NCBI GenBank assembly: GCA_964622265.1
Contig: CAZUNI010000011.1
Span: 31,883 to 95,882 of the forward strand
Reading direction: 5' to 3'
Length of the DNA: 64,000 bases
From: Palsa-360 sp964622265
Lineage (GTDB): Bacteria; Acidobacteriota; Terriglobia; Acidiferrales; UBA7541
This document shows positions 44,421-53,030 of the stretch, in pieces. The translations under genes were made by a program, and so were the position numbers. Below the pieces are notes generated by a model. It searched no databases, was not told where the DNA came from, and saw only the letters and a list, made by a program, of their open reading frames with translations. Every line of letters begins with the position of its first letter. Position 1 is the first letter of the stretch.

Positions 44421-45050
44421 TTGGCGACGAAAATCAGCATTCTCATTATTGATGACGACAAAGTGAGCCAGTCGGCACTCCGCCAGGTGCTGGATTCGGA
44501 GGGCTGGCAGGTCCGGGTCGTCTCGAAGATCGGTGACGCGCTTCCTGAGCTGGCGAGCGGGGAATGGTCGCTCGTGATCGTCAATATTTCAATGACGACC
44601 CTATCGAGCCCCGTGTTTCTGACGCTGAAAGAATTGGCGCTCGCTCCAGCGATCGAAGCGGACAAGGTCCGGGCGCGAGTGCTATTTATTGTGCCGGAGT
44701 CTGCGGGATCGGAAGTACGGCCGGTGCTGGAAAAGGAACGCCTGCCGTACGTGCTCAGGCCATTCCAATTTAATGACTTCCTTGAAAAAGTGAGCGACCT
44801 GCTTCAGGAGACCGACGCGCTGACCGCGCCGATCCGCCATGTCCGCCATGACGTCAGAGCAGCGGATCGAAAACGCCAGGAATCCCGCGCGGGACATGAA
44901 TCGGCGATTCGCCAGGGCCGGCGCGATACGGGGATGTTCGCCAAGCGCGATGAATACGTGATGACCGAGGAAGAAATCAACGAGTACGAAAAGGCTGAAA
45001 AAGAAGAGCGGGAAATGCAGAGAAAGAAGAAACTCCCTCAACAAAGATAG
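44421..45050 (+). CDS. Pseudo-receiver protein with charged tail
   Basis: A 209-residue protein whose first 125 residues fold like a response-regulator receiver (ISILIIDDDKVSQSALRQVL). The phosphoacceptor position is Asn (N55, LVIVNISM) and the conserved Lys is Arg (R113, YVLRPF), so it should not be phosphorylated. The C-terminal 75 residues are strongly charged and probably helical (EEEINEYEKAEKEEREMQRK). A TTG at 44421 is the start, supported by GGAG 6 bases upstream. Perhaps a binding adaptor; partner unknown. Confidence 0.8.
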   Translation: MATKISILIIDDDKVSQSALRQVLDSEGWQVRVVSKIGDALPELASGEWSLVIVNISMTTLSSPVFLTLKELALAPAIEADKVRARVLFIVPESAGSEVRPVLEKERLPYVLRPFQFNDFLEKVSDLLQETDALTAPIRHVRHDVRAADRKRQESRAGHESAIRQGRRDTGMFAKRDEYVMTEEEINEYEKAEKEEREMQRKKKLPQQR

Positions 45051-45083
45051 ATTACCTGCAATTTTTAAACCTAGAATCGCCTT

Positions 45084-45584
45084 TCATCCTCCGGATTGCC
45101 ACAGCCGTACTTCGCTCTTATCCGGCGTTAAATTGACAAGCTGCGCGATTGTTGAATTCAGTAGAGGATGACGCAACGCGGGCACAAGTTCGACCAGTGG
45201 GACCAAAACGAATCGGCGCTGTGTCATGCGTGGGTGCGGGATTTCCACTTCCTCGGTGTGGATCGCTTCCGCGCCGTAGAAAAGTATGTCCAGATCGATG
45301 ATCCGCGGGCCGCGCGGGACTAGCTTCTTGCTCCCGAGCTGTTGCTCGATTCCTTGCAGCGCGTGGAGTAACTCCAGAGGCCCGAGCGAAGTCTCCGCTT
45401 CAACAACACAATTTAGGAACCAGGGCTGCGCCAGAAAATCTACCGGCTCGGTTTCGTAAAGCGCGGACGGGCGAAGTACTTTCACGCCTACTTCGGGCAG
45501 AGCGGCGATGGCTCCGTCGATATTGGAGGCGCGGTCACCGAGATTCGAGCCGAGGGAAAGGTAGATTTTGGTGATATCGGACAT
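45084..45584 (-). CDS. folK: HPPK, 2-amino-4-hydroxy-6-hydroxymethyldihydropteridine pyrophosphokinase
   Basis: Transfers pyrophosphate from ATP to hydroxymethyl-dihydropterin in folate synthesis. The 166-residue protein has the start motif IYLSLGSNLGDR, the substrate-binding PVDFLAQPWFLNCV and the signature RGPRIIDLDILFYG with HPRMTQRRFVLVPL. The ATG at 45584 begins two residues before the first strand. Its upstream region is occupied by a 154-bp inverted-repeat element. Confidence 0.95.
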   Translation of the reverse strand: MSDITKIYLSLGSNLGDRASNIDGAIAALPEVGVKVLRPSALYETEPVDFLAQPWFLNCVVEAETSLGPLELLHALQGIEQQLGSKKLVPRGPRIIDLDILFYGAEAIHTEEVEIPHPRMTQRRFVLVPLVELVPALRHPLLNSTIAQLVNLTPDKSEVRLWQSGG

Positions 45585-45594
45585 GCTTAAGAAT

Positions 45595-45748
45595 GAAACC
45601 ACAGATGCACACAGATGAACACGGATAAAGACGAAAACAGAGAATCGTGTCGAAGGGCTGAAACTCCACGATTTACATCCAGATGTTGAGAACTGTCCTC
45701 TGTTTCATCAGGTTTTATCAGTGTTGATCTGTGTTCATCTGTGGTTTC
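45595..45748. mobile_element. 154-bp MITE-like inverted-repeat element
   Basis: The left arm 45595-45626 (starting GAAACCACAGATGCACACAG) and the reverse complement of 45717-45748 (starting GAAACCACAGATGAACACAG) match at 29 of 32 positions. The element fills the gap between ruvB and folK. Repeats of this ACCACAGATG-ACACAGATG type are scattered in intergenic regions of many soil and Gram-negative genomes. It has no coding capacity. An apparent small frame ending in VFICVHLWFHS is a product of the repeat. Confidence 0.75.
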
Positions 45749-45764
45749 GATTTCCGGTTTTCGT

Positions 45765-46820
45765 TCAGAATAGCCCATGCTGATGTCGGGGCTGTTCCAA
45801 TCCAAAATGTTTATAGGCGAGTGCTGTGGCAACGCGACCGCGCTGGGTGCGGTCGAGTAGGCCTAGTTGCATCAGGTAGGGTTCGTAGATTTCCTCGATG
45901 GCGTCTTCTTCTTCGCTGAGTGACGCTGCGATTGTGTTTAGCCCGACTGGGCCGCCGGAATATTTCTGCATGATGGTGAGCATCAGGTTGCGGTCCACTT
46001 CGTCCAGGCCGTGCTCATCTACGCCGAGCATTTGTAACGCCTCATTTGCTACGGCGAGCGTGATATGGCCTTGCGCGCGGACCTGCGCGAAGTCTCGGGC
46101 GCGGCGGAGCAGGCGGTTGGCTACGCGTGGGGTGCCGCGGCTGCGCCGGGCAATCTCGAACGCGCCTTCGTCATCCACGGCGATGCCCAAAATCGACGCC
46201 GAGCGGCGAACGATGGTGACCAGATCCTCCGGCGTATAAAACTCCAGCCGGTGAACGATTCCGAAGCGCGAACGCAGCGGCGCGGTCACCAGCCCGGCGC
46301 GAGTGGTGGCACCGATCAGCGTGAACCGATTCAGGATGAAGGGATGAATTCTCGCGCCTGCGCCCTGGCCGATTACCAGATCGATGCGGTAATCCTCCAT
46401 CGCGGGGTACAGGACTTCCTCGATCGCGGGTACGAGGCGGTGGATTTCGTCGAGGAAAAAAACTTCCTTCTGCTCGAGTGAAGTGAGAATCGCGGTGAGG
46501 TCGCCTTTGCGCTCCAAGAGAGGACCGGAACTGGTCTTAATCACGACGCCGAGCTCGCTAGCGATGATCTGCGCAAGAGTTGTCTTGCCAAGCCCAGGCG
46601 GGCCGTAGAGCAGCACGTGGTCGAGGGCTTCGCCACGGCTCTTTGCTGCCTGGATGGCGATCTCGATATTTTCCTTCACGCGGGACTGGCCGATGTAATC
46701 GGCAAAACGTTTTGGACGAACGCTTGCGTCAATGCGCGCGTCTTCGTCGAGTTCCGCGCCTGTTACGATGCGGTGTAGGGGTTTCTCCATGCGCGGTTCG
46801 CTTCCTGTGCCGGAACTCAC
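45765..46820 (-). CDS. ruvB: Holliday junction branch migration ATPase RuvB
   Basis: The hexameric motor that with RuvA moves Holliday junctions. The 351-residue protein has the RuvB start (RPKRFADYIGQSRVKENIEI), Walker A GPPGLGKTT, Walker B FFLDEIHR, the sensor GATTRAGL, and the winged-helix C terminus (GRVATALAYKHFGL). The GTG at 46820 follows GAGG; an internal ATG at 46790 is possible. It lies 51 bases downstream of ruvA. Confidence 0.97.
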   Translation of the reverse strand: MSSGTGSEPRMEKPLHRIVTGAELDEDARIDASVRPKRFADYIGQSRVKENIEIAIQAAKSRGEALDHVLLYGPPGLGKTTLAQIIASELGVVIKTSSGPLLERKGDLTAILTSLEQKEVFFLDEIHRLVPAIEEVLYPAMEDYRIDLVIGQGAGARIHPFILNRFTLIGATTRAGLVTAPLRSRFGIVHRLEFYTPEDLVTIVRRSASILGIAVDDEGAFEIARRSRGTPRVANRLLRRARDFAQVRAQGHITLAVANEALQMLGVDEHGLDEVDRNLMLTIMQKYSGGPVGLNTIAASLSEEEDAIEEIYEPYLMQLGLLDRTQRGRVATALAYKHFGLEQPRHQHGLF

Positions 46821-46871
46821 TTCACTACCTCGCTAGCTCTGCTGGCAACGATCACAAATATTCGAGCAATC

Positions 46872-47495
46872 TTATCGCGCGGCGTGCGCGCCTTTTTGCG
46901 CGGGGGCGCTCAATTGCTGGAGCGTTGCACGCAATAGCGCTTCGAACGATTCCGGCGCGCCGTTCTTTCCTGCGCGCTCTACCGCCTGTTCGGCAGCGTG
47001 TTGGTCATACCCAAGATTTAGAAGCGCGGATACGACGTCCGACGCCGCCCCCGTGGTCACCGCCGGTTGGCGCGCCGATTCCGGCGTCTCCATGGCAGAG
47101 AGCTTGTCGCGCAACTCGACGACCATGCGCTCGGCCGTCTTTTTGCCTACGCCGGGAATGCGCGTCAGGCGAATAATATCTCCCGAGCGAACTGCCGGAA
47201 CCAGATCGTCCACGCTCATGCCGGAAAGAATTTTCAGCGCCAGCACCGGGCCCACGCCCGAGGCGGAGATCAGCAGCTCAAACAAATGTTTTTCGCGGGA
47301 GCTCAGAAAACCGTAGAGAGAAATGGCGTCTTCGCGAACCTGCGTGTGGATCAGGAGCGTGACGTTCGAATGCAGATCGCCGAGCGCGTAAAACGTCGAG
47401 ACCGGAATGTGGACTAGATAGCCCACTCCACCCACATCAACCAGGACTTGATTGGGGCGCTTGTCTGCGAGCGTGCCGCGAAGCTGTGCAATCAT
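46872..47495 (-). CDS. ruvA: Holliday junction DNA helicase subunit RuvA
   Basis: A 207-residue junction-binding protein. The N-terminal OB fold (MIAQLRGTLADKRPNQVLVD, GVGYLVHIPVSTFYAL) is followed by two helix-hairpin-helix motifs (ISASGVGPVLALKILSG and LTRIPGVGKKTAERMVVELR) and a C-terminal RuvB-binding domain. The ATG at 47495 gives the standard start, 16 codons inside a longer frame. Confidence 0.97.
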   Translation of the reverse strand: MIAQLRGTLADKRPNQVLVDVGGVGYLVHIPVSTFYALGDLHSNVTLLIHTQVREDAISLYGFLSSREKHLFELLISASGVGPVLALKILSGMSVDDLVPAVRSGDIIRLTRIPGVGKKTAERMVVELRDKLSAMETPESARQPAVTTGAASDVVSALLNLGYDQHAAEQAVERAGKNGAPESFEALLRATLQQLSAPAQKGAHAAR

Positions 47496-47681
47496 TCTCG
47501 GTTGACCTGCGGCGATTATGGAGGCGAGGCGGCAGGGTGTCAACGCGGCTGCATGCGATCACTTCCTGTACAGGCCCACTTCATCGATTACGCCGATGGC
47601 CGCGGCATCGATGGGGGAATTGGGACTGCCGACGGCAGTCATTGCGGAGGAACCTTAGATAATTCGAAGGAACTTACGCGC

Positions 47682-47978
47682 TTATTGACTGGCAGCGACA
47701 GCCGCCTTTCCGATAGGGAGGATGTCCTCGAGCGACTGGTGCGGGCGGGGAATTACGTGCACGGCAACCAACTCACCCACGCGGCGGGCGGCGGCGGCAC
47801 CCGCGTCGGTTGCGGTTTTCACTGCGGCTACGTCGCCTCGCACCATGGCGGTGACGTAACCGTAGCCGATTTTTTCCCAGCCGACAAGTGTGACATTAGC
47901 CGCTTTGACCATCGCGTCGGAAGCTTCGATCAACGCGACTAGTCCACGAGTCTCAATCATGCCGAGTGCTTCGCCCAT
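47682..47978 (-). CDS. Bacterial microcompartment shell protein (BMC-H)
   Basis: A 98-residue single-domain BMC hexamer protein (PduA/EutM/CcmK type), a tile of a protein shell enclosing metabolic enzymes. It shows the family pattern MGEALGMIETRGLVALIEAS through VRGDVAAVKTATDAGAAAAR and VHVIPRPH. The pore segment reads KIGYGYV, with Tyr where many homologs have Ser or Gly (KIGSG). It lies 91 bases after a class II aldolase gene in the same direction and upstream of ruvA. No pentamer (BMC-P) or trimer (BMC-T) gene is in the window. Confidence 0.95.
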   Translation of the reverse strand: MGEALGMIETRGLVALIEASDAMVKAANVTLVGWEKIGYGYVTAMVRGDVAAVKTATDAGAAAARRVGELVAVHVIPRPHQSLEDILPIGKAAVAASQ

Positions 47979-48069
47979 ACTGAAACCTCCAGGGCCGGCG
48001 TTCGAAAAATTTCAGCCGGCGTTCGCTCCACATAATCTACGAGGGCTGATTACAAAACATTGCAGAAGC

Positions 48070-48879
48070 TTATCGGTGTTCCCGGTCCTTTTTTACGGCC
48101 TCTTCGATCAACGCTTCCAGTTCGTGCCGGGTTAGAGAAATAAGCTCTGGGTCGCCGGCATTGTTGTCGCTCGTCACCGGATAATCGGAGCTGACTGGAG
48201 CCGACGTAGTAATCCCGTAGCGGACACGCGCCGCGAGCAATCTTTCCACATCGCGGCCAGAAAGCAAGACTTGTTTGCCGAGCTGTCCGGCGGCGAGGGA
48301 AACCTGCGCAAAATGCTCGACCGTTTCCATGCGAAAAAATGCGGTGAGCAGATCGGCGCCGTAGGTCACCACTCCATGATTGGCCATCAGGATCGCATCG
48401 TAATTCTGCACGAGCGGCTCCAGAGAATCGGAGAGCTCCTGTGTGCCCGGCGTGCCGTATCGCGCGAGAGGAACACAACCGAGCGAGAGAATGATTTCGC
48501 TGAGCAGCGCCTTATTGAGCGGAAGGCCCGCGGCGGCATGGGCGGTGGCAATCGGAGGGTGCGCGTGGCACACGGAATTAACGTCCGGGCGGCGATGGTA
48601 AATTAAAAGATGCATTGACAGTTCAGAAGACGGCTCGCGGCGTCCGGCGAGCTTTTTGCCCTGGAGATCGGTGATGACCATGTCATCGGGGGTCATCAAG
48701 CCTTTGCTAATACAGGTGGGAGAGGTAAGGATGCGGCGGGAATCCAGGCGAACGGAGATATTGCCATCGGTCGAGGCGACAAAGCCGCGGCTGTGAATCC
48801 AGCGGCCGGCCGTGCAGATTTCGCGCCGGTGTTCGTCCTCCGACTTCACCGCGCCGGAAGATATGGAGTCGGTCAGCAT
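48070..48879 (-). CDS. Class II aldolase with encapsulation-peptide-like tail
   Basis: A 269-residue aldolase/adducin-family enzyme, probably fuculose- or rhamnulose-phosphate aldolase-like, producing lactaldehyde. Metal ligands are visible as H105 and H107 (CHAHP) and H168 (NHGVV); the catalytic-type Glu is E86 (SSELSMH). After the catalytic domain a flexible linker (about 222-243, rich in S, T, P and D) leads to an amphipathic helix LTRHELEALIEEAVKKD (249-265), the typical form of a microcompartment targeting peptide. The BMC-H gene follows directly, which supports encapsulation. Confidence 0.88.
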   Translation of the reverse strand: MLTDSISSGAVKSEDEHRREICTAGRWIHSRGFVASTDGNISVRLDSRRILTSPTCISKGLMTPDDMVITDLQGKKLAGRREPSSELSMHLLIYHRRPDVNSVCHAHPPIATAHAAAGLPLNKALLSEIILSLGCVPLARYGTPGTQELSDSLEPLVQNYDAILMANHGVVTYGADLLTAFFRMETVEHFAQVSLAAGQLGKQVLLSGRDVERLLAARVRYGITTSAPVSSDYPVTSDNNAGDPELISLTRHELEALIEEAVKKDREHR

Positions 48880-48979
48880 GCGTCAGGGCCGCACAATCGC
48901 ATCTGCTCTGTGTCTCCCGCTGCGAAACGTTGCGCGGTTCTGCAGAAACATTCGCGTATGTTAAAGCGATTCTCTCCGA

Positions 48980-50293
48980 TCAGGCATAAAATCCGCGCTC
49001 TTTTAAGGCGAACGCTACGCGGTTGATCGCCAGCATGTAGGCAGCGACGCGGTTGTTGACGCCGTGCGTCTCCGCATACCGCACCACTTCCGCGAAACTA
49101 TTCTCGATGACGTCCTTCAAGCGCTCGTTCACTTCCTTTTCACTCCAGAAGAATCCCTGGCGATCCTGGACCCACTCGAAGTAGCTCACCGTTACGCCGC
49201 CCGCATTGGCAAGGATGTCCGGAATGACAAAAATGCCTTTGCTATCCACGATCTCGTCGGCCATGGCCGTGGTGGGACCGTTTGCGCCTTCGCAAAGAAT
49301 TCGAGTTTGCAGGCGGTGCGCGTTGGCGGAAGTAATCTGATTTTCGACCGCCGCAGGAATCACGATGTCCGCAGGCTGAAAAAGAATTTCGGCGGCGTCC
49401 ATTTTCGTGCCGCCGGCGGGAAATTCCGGCAGCGATCTGTGCTGATCCTGAACCCAGTCCAGCAATTTCGGTATATCGAATCCATTTTCGTTATAGAGCG
49501 CGCCATAAATATCGGCAACGCCGACAATCTTGTAGCCCGCCTCGTGCATAAGCTTCGCAGTCATCGAACCTACGTTGCCGAAACCCTGAATGATGACGCG
49601 GGTAGTCATGTGCTGCATCCGGAATTTCGCGAGGGCGCGATCGCAATTGATCAGCACGCCGCGGCCGGTGGCTTCGTGGCGCCCCTGGGAACCGCCGAGG
49701 TCAATCGGTTTGCCGGTAACGACGGCTGTGGTGGTGTGCCGCACATGCATCGAATACGTATCCATGATCCACGCCATCGTCTGCTCGTTGGTGCCGAGGT
49801 CGGGTGCGGGAACATCTCGCTCCGGGCCGAACCATTCGATCAATTCCGCCGTGTAGCGCCTGGTAATGCGTTCCAATTCGCCCGTGGAAAGTTTCGTGGG
49901 ATCGCAGATGACGCCGCCCTTCGCGCCGCCGAATGGAATATTGACCACCGCGCATTTCCAGGTCATCCAACTGGCAAGGGCGCGAACCTCGTCGAGAGTC
50001 ACCGTCGGGGCGAATCGGATTCCGCCTTTGCCTGGCCCGCGCACAATGGAGTGATGGACGCGGTAACCGATAAATACTTCCAGGTGGCCGTTATCCATCA
50101 TCACCGGAATGTACAGTGTGATTTCCTTGTCGGGATATTTCAGAAAGCGATACAGGCCTTCTTCGAGGTTCAGCTTCCGCGCTGCGGCTTCAAAGCGGGC
50201 GTCAGCGGATTCGTAAACATTGAATTCATTTTGTGAAACAAGCGTGGCCACGGCAGACTCCCCCTCAAACTTTTGGGCGGCACCTTTTTGCAT
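48980..50293 (-). CDS. gdhA: Glutamate (Glu/Leu/Phe/Val) dehydrogenase
   Basis: Interconverts glutamate and 2-oxoglutarate with NAD(P). The 437-residue protein has the substrate-binding KGGIRFAPTVTLDEV, the catalytic Lys region (SWMTWKCAVVNIPFGGAKGG) and a Rossmann segment IIQGFGNVGSMTAKLM. The ATG at 50293 (MQKGAAQK) is chosen, since the longer frame would overlap the yvcK gene. It lies 100 bases upstream of the aldolase. Confidence 0.95.
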   Translation of the reverse strand: MQKGAAQKFEGESAVATLVSQNEFNVYESADARFEAAARKLNLEEGLYRFLKYPDKEITLYIPVMMDNGHLEVFIGYRVHHSIVRGPGKGGIRFAPTVTLDEVRALASWMTWKCAVVNIPFGGAKGGVICDPTKLSTGELERITRRYTAELIEWFGPERDVPAPDLGTNEQTMAWIMDTYSMHVRHTTTAVVTGKPIDLGGSQGRHEATGRGVLINCDRALAKFRMQHMTTRVIIQGFGNVGSMTAKLMHEAGYKIVGVADIYGALYNENGFDIPKLLDWVQDQHRSLPEFPAGGTKMDAAEILFQPADIVIPAAVENQITSANAHRLQTRILCEGANGPTTAMADEIVDSKGIFVIPDILANAGGVTVSYFEWVQDRQGFFWSEKEVNERLKDVIENSFAEVVRYAETHGVNNRVAAYMLAINRVAFALKERGFYA

Positions 50294-50426
50294 CAGGCCA
50301 GGAGAACCCACGCGTTCGAACCGGCCCAACACATTGAAATTCGGTAAAGACCAGAGGCGGCCAGTATACGAAGCTAAACTACATGGTGCAAGGATAAGGA
50401 ACTGCAGATAGGAAGAGAGCGCGGTT

Positions 50427-51452
50427 TCAATCGCGCACCGGTTTTCGCCCAACAAATTCTTCGATCAGAAGTTGCGACAGCCGCGCGCCGTTATGCCGGA
50501 CGACTCCGTGCTCCTCCAATAGATTATCAAAGAGGCAGCGGACGCCCAGGCGTTGCAATTCTCCAGTATCCACGCGGACGGGCTCGGCTCCCCGCAGGCT
50601 ATACCGGCGCGCGATTTCCGGGGAGACGGGCTGGTTGCTCGCCACAACCCAATCGAACAGCTTGCAGCGCGTATGGCGGTATATCACACGCACATGATCG
50701 GCAAGAGAATATCCATCGGTTTCACCGGGCTGCGTCATTAAGTTCGCGATATAAACCCGGGTGGCGGAGGAAGACTCAATCGCTTTGGCGACCCCGGAAA
50801 CAAGCAGGTTGGGAAGCACACTGGTATAGAGTGAACCGGGCCCGACCAAAATCAAATTTGCTTGCGCTATCGCTTCCAAGACTTCGTGAACCGGAAGAAC
50901 ACGGCGCGGATGCAAACGTAACCGGCGAATTTTCTTGCCACTTTTTACGATCCGAGTTTCACCGGAAACGATTTTGCCATCCGACATCACGGCTTCCAGG
51001 GAGACATTTGCAATCGTGGCAGGGAAAATACGTCCGCGAATCGCGAGGACTTCGCCGCTGACCTTGACGGCTTCAGTAAAATCTCCGGTCACATGGCTCA
51101 ACGCGGTAAGAAACAGGTTCCCAAAACTGTGACCGCGCAAGCCGCGGCCGGAGTGGAAGCGGTATTGAAACAAACGCCCCAGCAGCGCCTCGTCCTGCGA
51201 TAGAGCGACCATGCAGTTGCGGATATCGCCGGGGGGAAGAATGCTGTATTCCCGTCGCAGACGGCCGGAGCTCCCTCCATCATCAGTAACTGTGACGATG
51301 GCTGCGAGATCTGAAATCGGAAAGCGATCGCTTTCGTGATGACGAGGCGATGCATAATTTTTCAGGCCGCGCAGCAACATGGACAGGCCCGTCCCGCCGC
51401 CAACGGCGACCACGCGTAACCCAAGACCGCGTTGTATAGTAGGTTTCTTCAT
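50427..51452 (-). CDS. yvcK: YvcK/CofD-like gluconeogenesis factor
   Basis: A 341-residue protein of the YvcK (GlmR) family, which binds UDP-GlcNAc-type nucleotides and supports cell-wall precursor balance during growth on gluconeogenic carbon. It has VVAVGGGTGLSMLLRGLK at the N terminus, VTVTDDGGSSGRLRREYSIL and PPGDIRNCMVAL, then LILVGPGSLYTSVLPNLLV. The ATG at 51452 is preferred over one ten codons earlier. It is followed by gdhA 133 bases downstream. Confidence 0.94.
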   Translation of the reverse strand: MKKPTIQRGLGLRVVAVGGGTGLSMLLRGLKNYASPRHHESDRFPISDLAAIVTVTDDGGSSGRLRREYSILPPGDIRNCMVALSQDEALLGRLFQYRFHSGRGLRGHSFGNLFLTALSHVTGDFTEAVKVSGEVLAIRGRIFPATIANVSLEAVMSDGKIVSGETRIVKSGKKIRRLRLHPRRVLPVHEVLEAIAQANLILVGPGSLYTSVLPNLLVSGVAKAIESSSATRVYIANLMTQPGETDGYSLADHVRVIYRHTRCKLFDWVVASNQPVSPEIARRYSLRGAEPVRVDTGELQRLGVRCLFDNLLEEHGVVRHNGARLSQLLIEEFVGRKPVRD

Positions 51453-51493
51453 CGGTCTCGCATCTGCGGTTTGGGAATACAACCGGTGTGGTA

Positions 51494-52126
51494 TCAGCCG
51501 CCTGATGCTTCGCGTTCTGGGTAGAGTAGTTCAGTAAAGCGGGGGTCTTCTTGCAAGAACGAGAAATCTTCGTCATTCCGCGCGTGGTAGCGATTCTCGG
51601 GGCGCAAAAGAATGGCTGCTTTAAGGTTCTCCATTGCAGATTCGGCTTCGCCGGTCAGGCAATCCAGCGCAGCCATCGCATAGAAAACAAAATCAGCCTT
51701 GGGAGAAAGCTTGCGCGCACGAAGCAAGTAATCTCGGGCCTCATCCCAGCGGCCCAGATTCATCATGGCCACACCGGCCTGGTAATGCTCTTCGACAGTC
51801 CGCAGCGATGGACTGGCCTGCTTGGCCATTCGCTGTTCCGAAATTCGCAGATGAATTTGAGCGCGGTCGGCGAGTTCCTTGTTGGGCCCTGCTATTACTT
51901 TTTCGAGAAGTTCTTTCGCTTTCGCGAACCTCTGCTGATGAAAATGCTGGACAGCTTGTTCGTAAAGCTTGAGTTGTTGTTCATGCTCCGGATCGATCAT
52001 CTGGCGCGCAGTTTCTGCATGCCCCGCAGGTGAATTAATGCTCTTTTTTTTCAACGGTTTATGGTGACTTGACATGCTGGTTGACTTTTTTCCGACATGC
52101 TTTTTCGGTTTGTCTATACGTGCCAT
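51494..52126 (-). CDS. TPR-repeat protein with basic N terminus
   Basis: A 210-residue protein. The N terminus is Lys/His-rich (MARIDKPKKHVGKKSTSMSS) and about four TPR helices pairs follow (KLYEQAVQHFHQQRFAKAKE, VEEHYQAGVAMMNLGRWDEA, KADFVFYAMAALDCLTGEAE), ending with RFTELLYPER. No ribosome site distinguishes the ATG at 52126 from a TTG at 52213. The longer form would add a membrane-anchor-like segment (FISGLILGLSVATLTSLISS), so location is unresolved. It lies 41 bases before the yvcK start. Confidence 0.75.
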   Translation of the reverse strand: MARIDKPKKHVGKKSTSMSSHHKPLKKKSINSPAGHAETARQMIDPEHEQQLKLYEQAVQHFHQQRFAKAKELLEKVIAGPNKELADRAQIHLRISEQRMAKQASPSLRTVEEHYQAGVAMMNLGRWDEARDYLLRARKLSPKADFVFYAMAALDCLTGEAESAMENLKAAILLRPENRYHARNDEDFSFLQEDPRFTELLYPEREASGG

Positions 52127-52246
52127 TTTTGTGAGTCTAGCAGAGCTTATCAGGGAGGTCAACGTGGCAACGGATAGGCCAAGAATGAGGCCCGAAATGA
52201 ACCGTTTGGTCAAAACCGTAGTGGATTCACAACCGCCGAGCGCCAG

Positions 52247-52816
52247 TTATCTTTGCTTTACAGGAGAAGTATTCGCTGCGGGAACCGGCAACGCCGTGTC
52301 TGCGGGTGGCTCCGGGACCAGTAATTTCCTAACGGAATCGGGTATCTGATCAGCGTGAGCCACCAATAGGGCCACTTGCCAGAGCTGAGTATCGGTCAAT
52401 GTCCCTTTGAAGCTTGGCATCCCGGAAAGGCGAATTCCATTCGATGCTTTCCAATAACTCTCTTGCGGGGGGTCGTCGGTTACACCTTTGCCTTTGAATA
52501 GCAAGGTCGCGTGCGGGTACATGTTGCTTGAAATCGGTGGCGGATCCTGGTTGGGCAAGCCATGACACCAGGCGCAATGATCGTTATACACGCTCGCGCC
52601 GGCGAGGAAATTCTCTTCATTTGCGGGAATAGGCGGCGTTGGGACGTTCGCCTTGTCAATGTGCGCATCCAAGGATTTGCTGGCCATCTTTTTTTCAAAC
52701 GGCATCGCCGGATCGGCAGTTGCCACCGGCGCCATGCCAGAGGCAAAGTAATAATAGACAGCGCCTGTCAAGAGTAATGCGCCCGTCAGCATCCCGATTA
52801 CAAAACTCTTGAACAC
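52247..52816 (-). CDS. Membrane-anchored cytochrome c
   Basis: A 189-residue monoheme c-type cytochrome. The N-terminal helix (residues 5-24) is a signal anchor. The heme site is C81-AW-C84-H85 and the likely axial Met is M133 in RLSGMPSFKG. The tail is Pro/Ala-rich. It probably carries electrons in the periplasm; its partner is not evident, though the divergent DUF6152 gene is often near such cytochromes in Acidobacteriota (recollection, not checked). Confidence 0.9.
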   Translation of the reverse strand: MFKSFVIGMLTGALLLTGAVYYYFASGMAPVATADPAMPFEKKMASKSLDAHIDKANVPTPPIPANEENFLAGASVYNDHCAWCHGLPNQDPPPISSNMYPHATLLFKGKGVTDDPPQESYWKASNGIRLSGMPSFKGTLTDTQLWQVALLVAHADQIPDSVRKLLVPEPPADTALPVPAANTSPVKQR

Positions 52817-52930
52817 AAATCTTCTCCTTGCAAATTAGGGAGTAAATTATACGGCAAATGCGGTCTATTTTGGCAGGCATAAAATGATCGCTCGTGAGGA
52901 ATGACAACCGGTCTAAACATAGTTTAGCGT

Positions 52931-52959
52931 TTTGGTCCTGAGCATACCAATAGTATAAT
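52931..52959 (+). promoter_or_regulatory. Possible promoter upstream of the DUF6152 gene
   Basis: A perfect -10 TATAAT (52954-52959) lies 71 bases before the start codon, in an AT-rich stretch; 17 bases upstream the -35 is weak (TTTGGT). Confidence 0.35.
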
Positions 52960-53030
52960 TATTATGCCAACGGGGCCTGAATCCATGTAGGCGGATTGAA
53001 TCGGGGATTTGCTCATCGAATGGAGGCGTT

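Noticed and set aside
45587..45832. Minus-strand reading frame of 81 codons between ruvB and folK, ending in VFICVHLWFHS
   Set aside because: It is generated by the inverted-repeat element and its flanks; it overlaps ruvB, has no ribosome site and its sequence is the typical translation of this repeat family.
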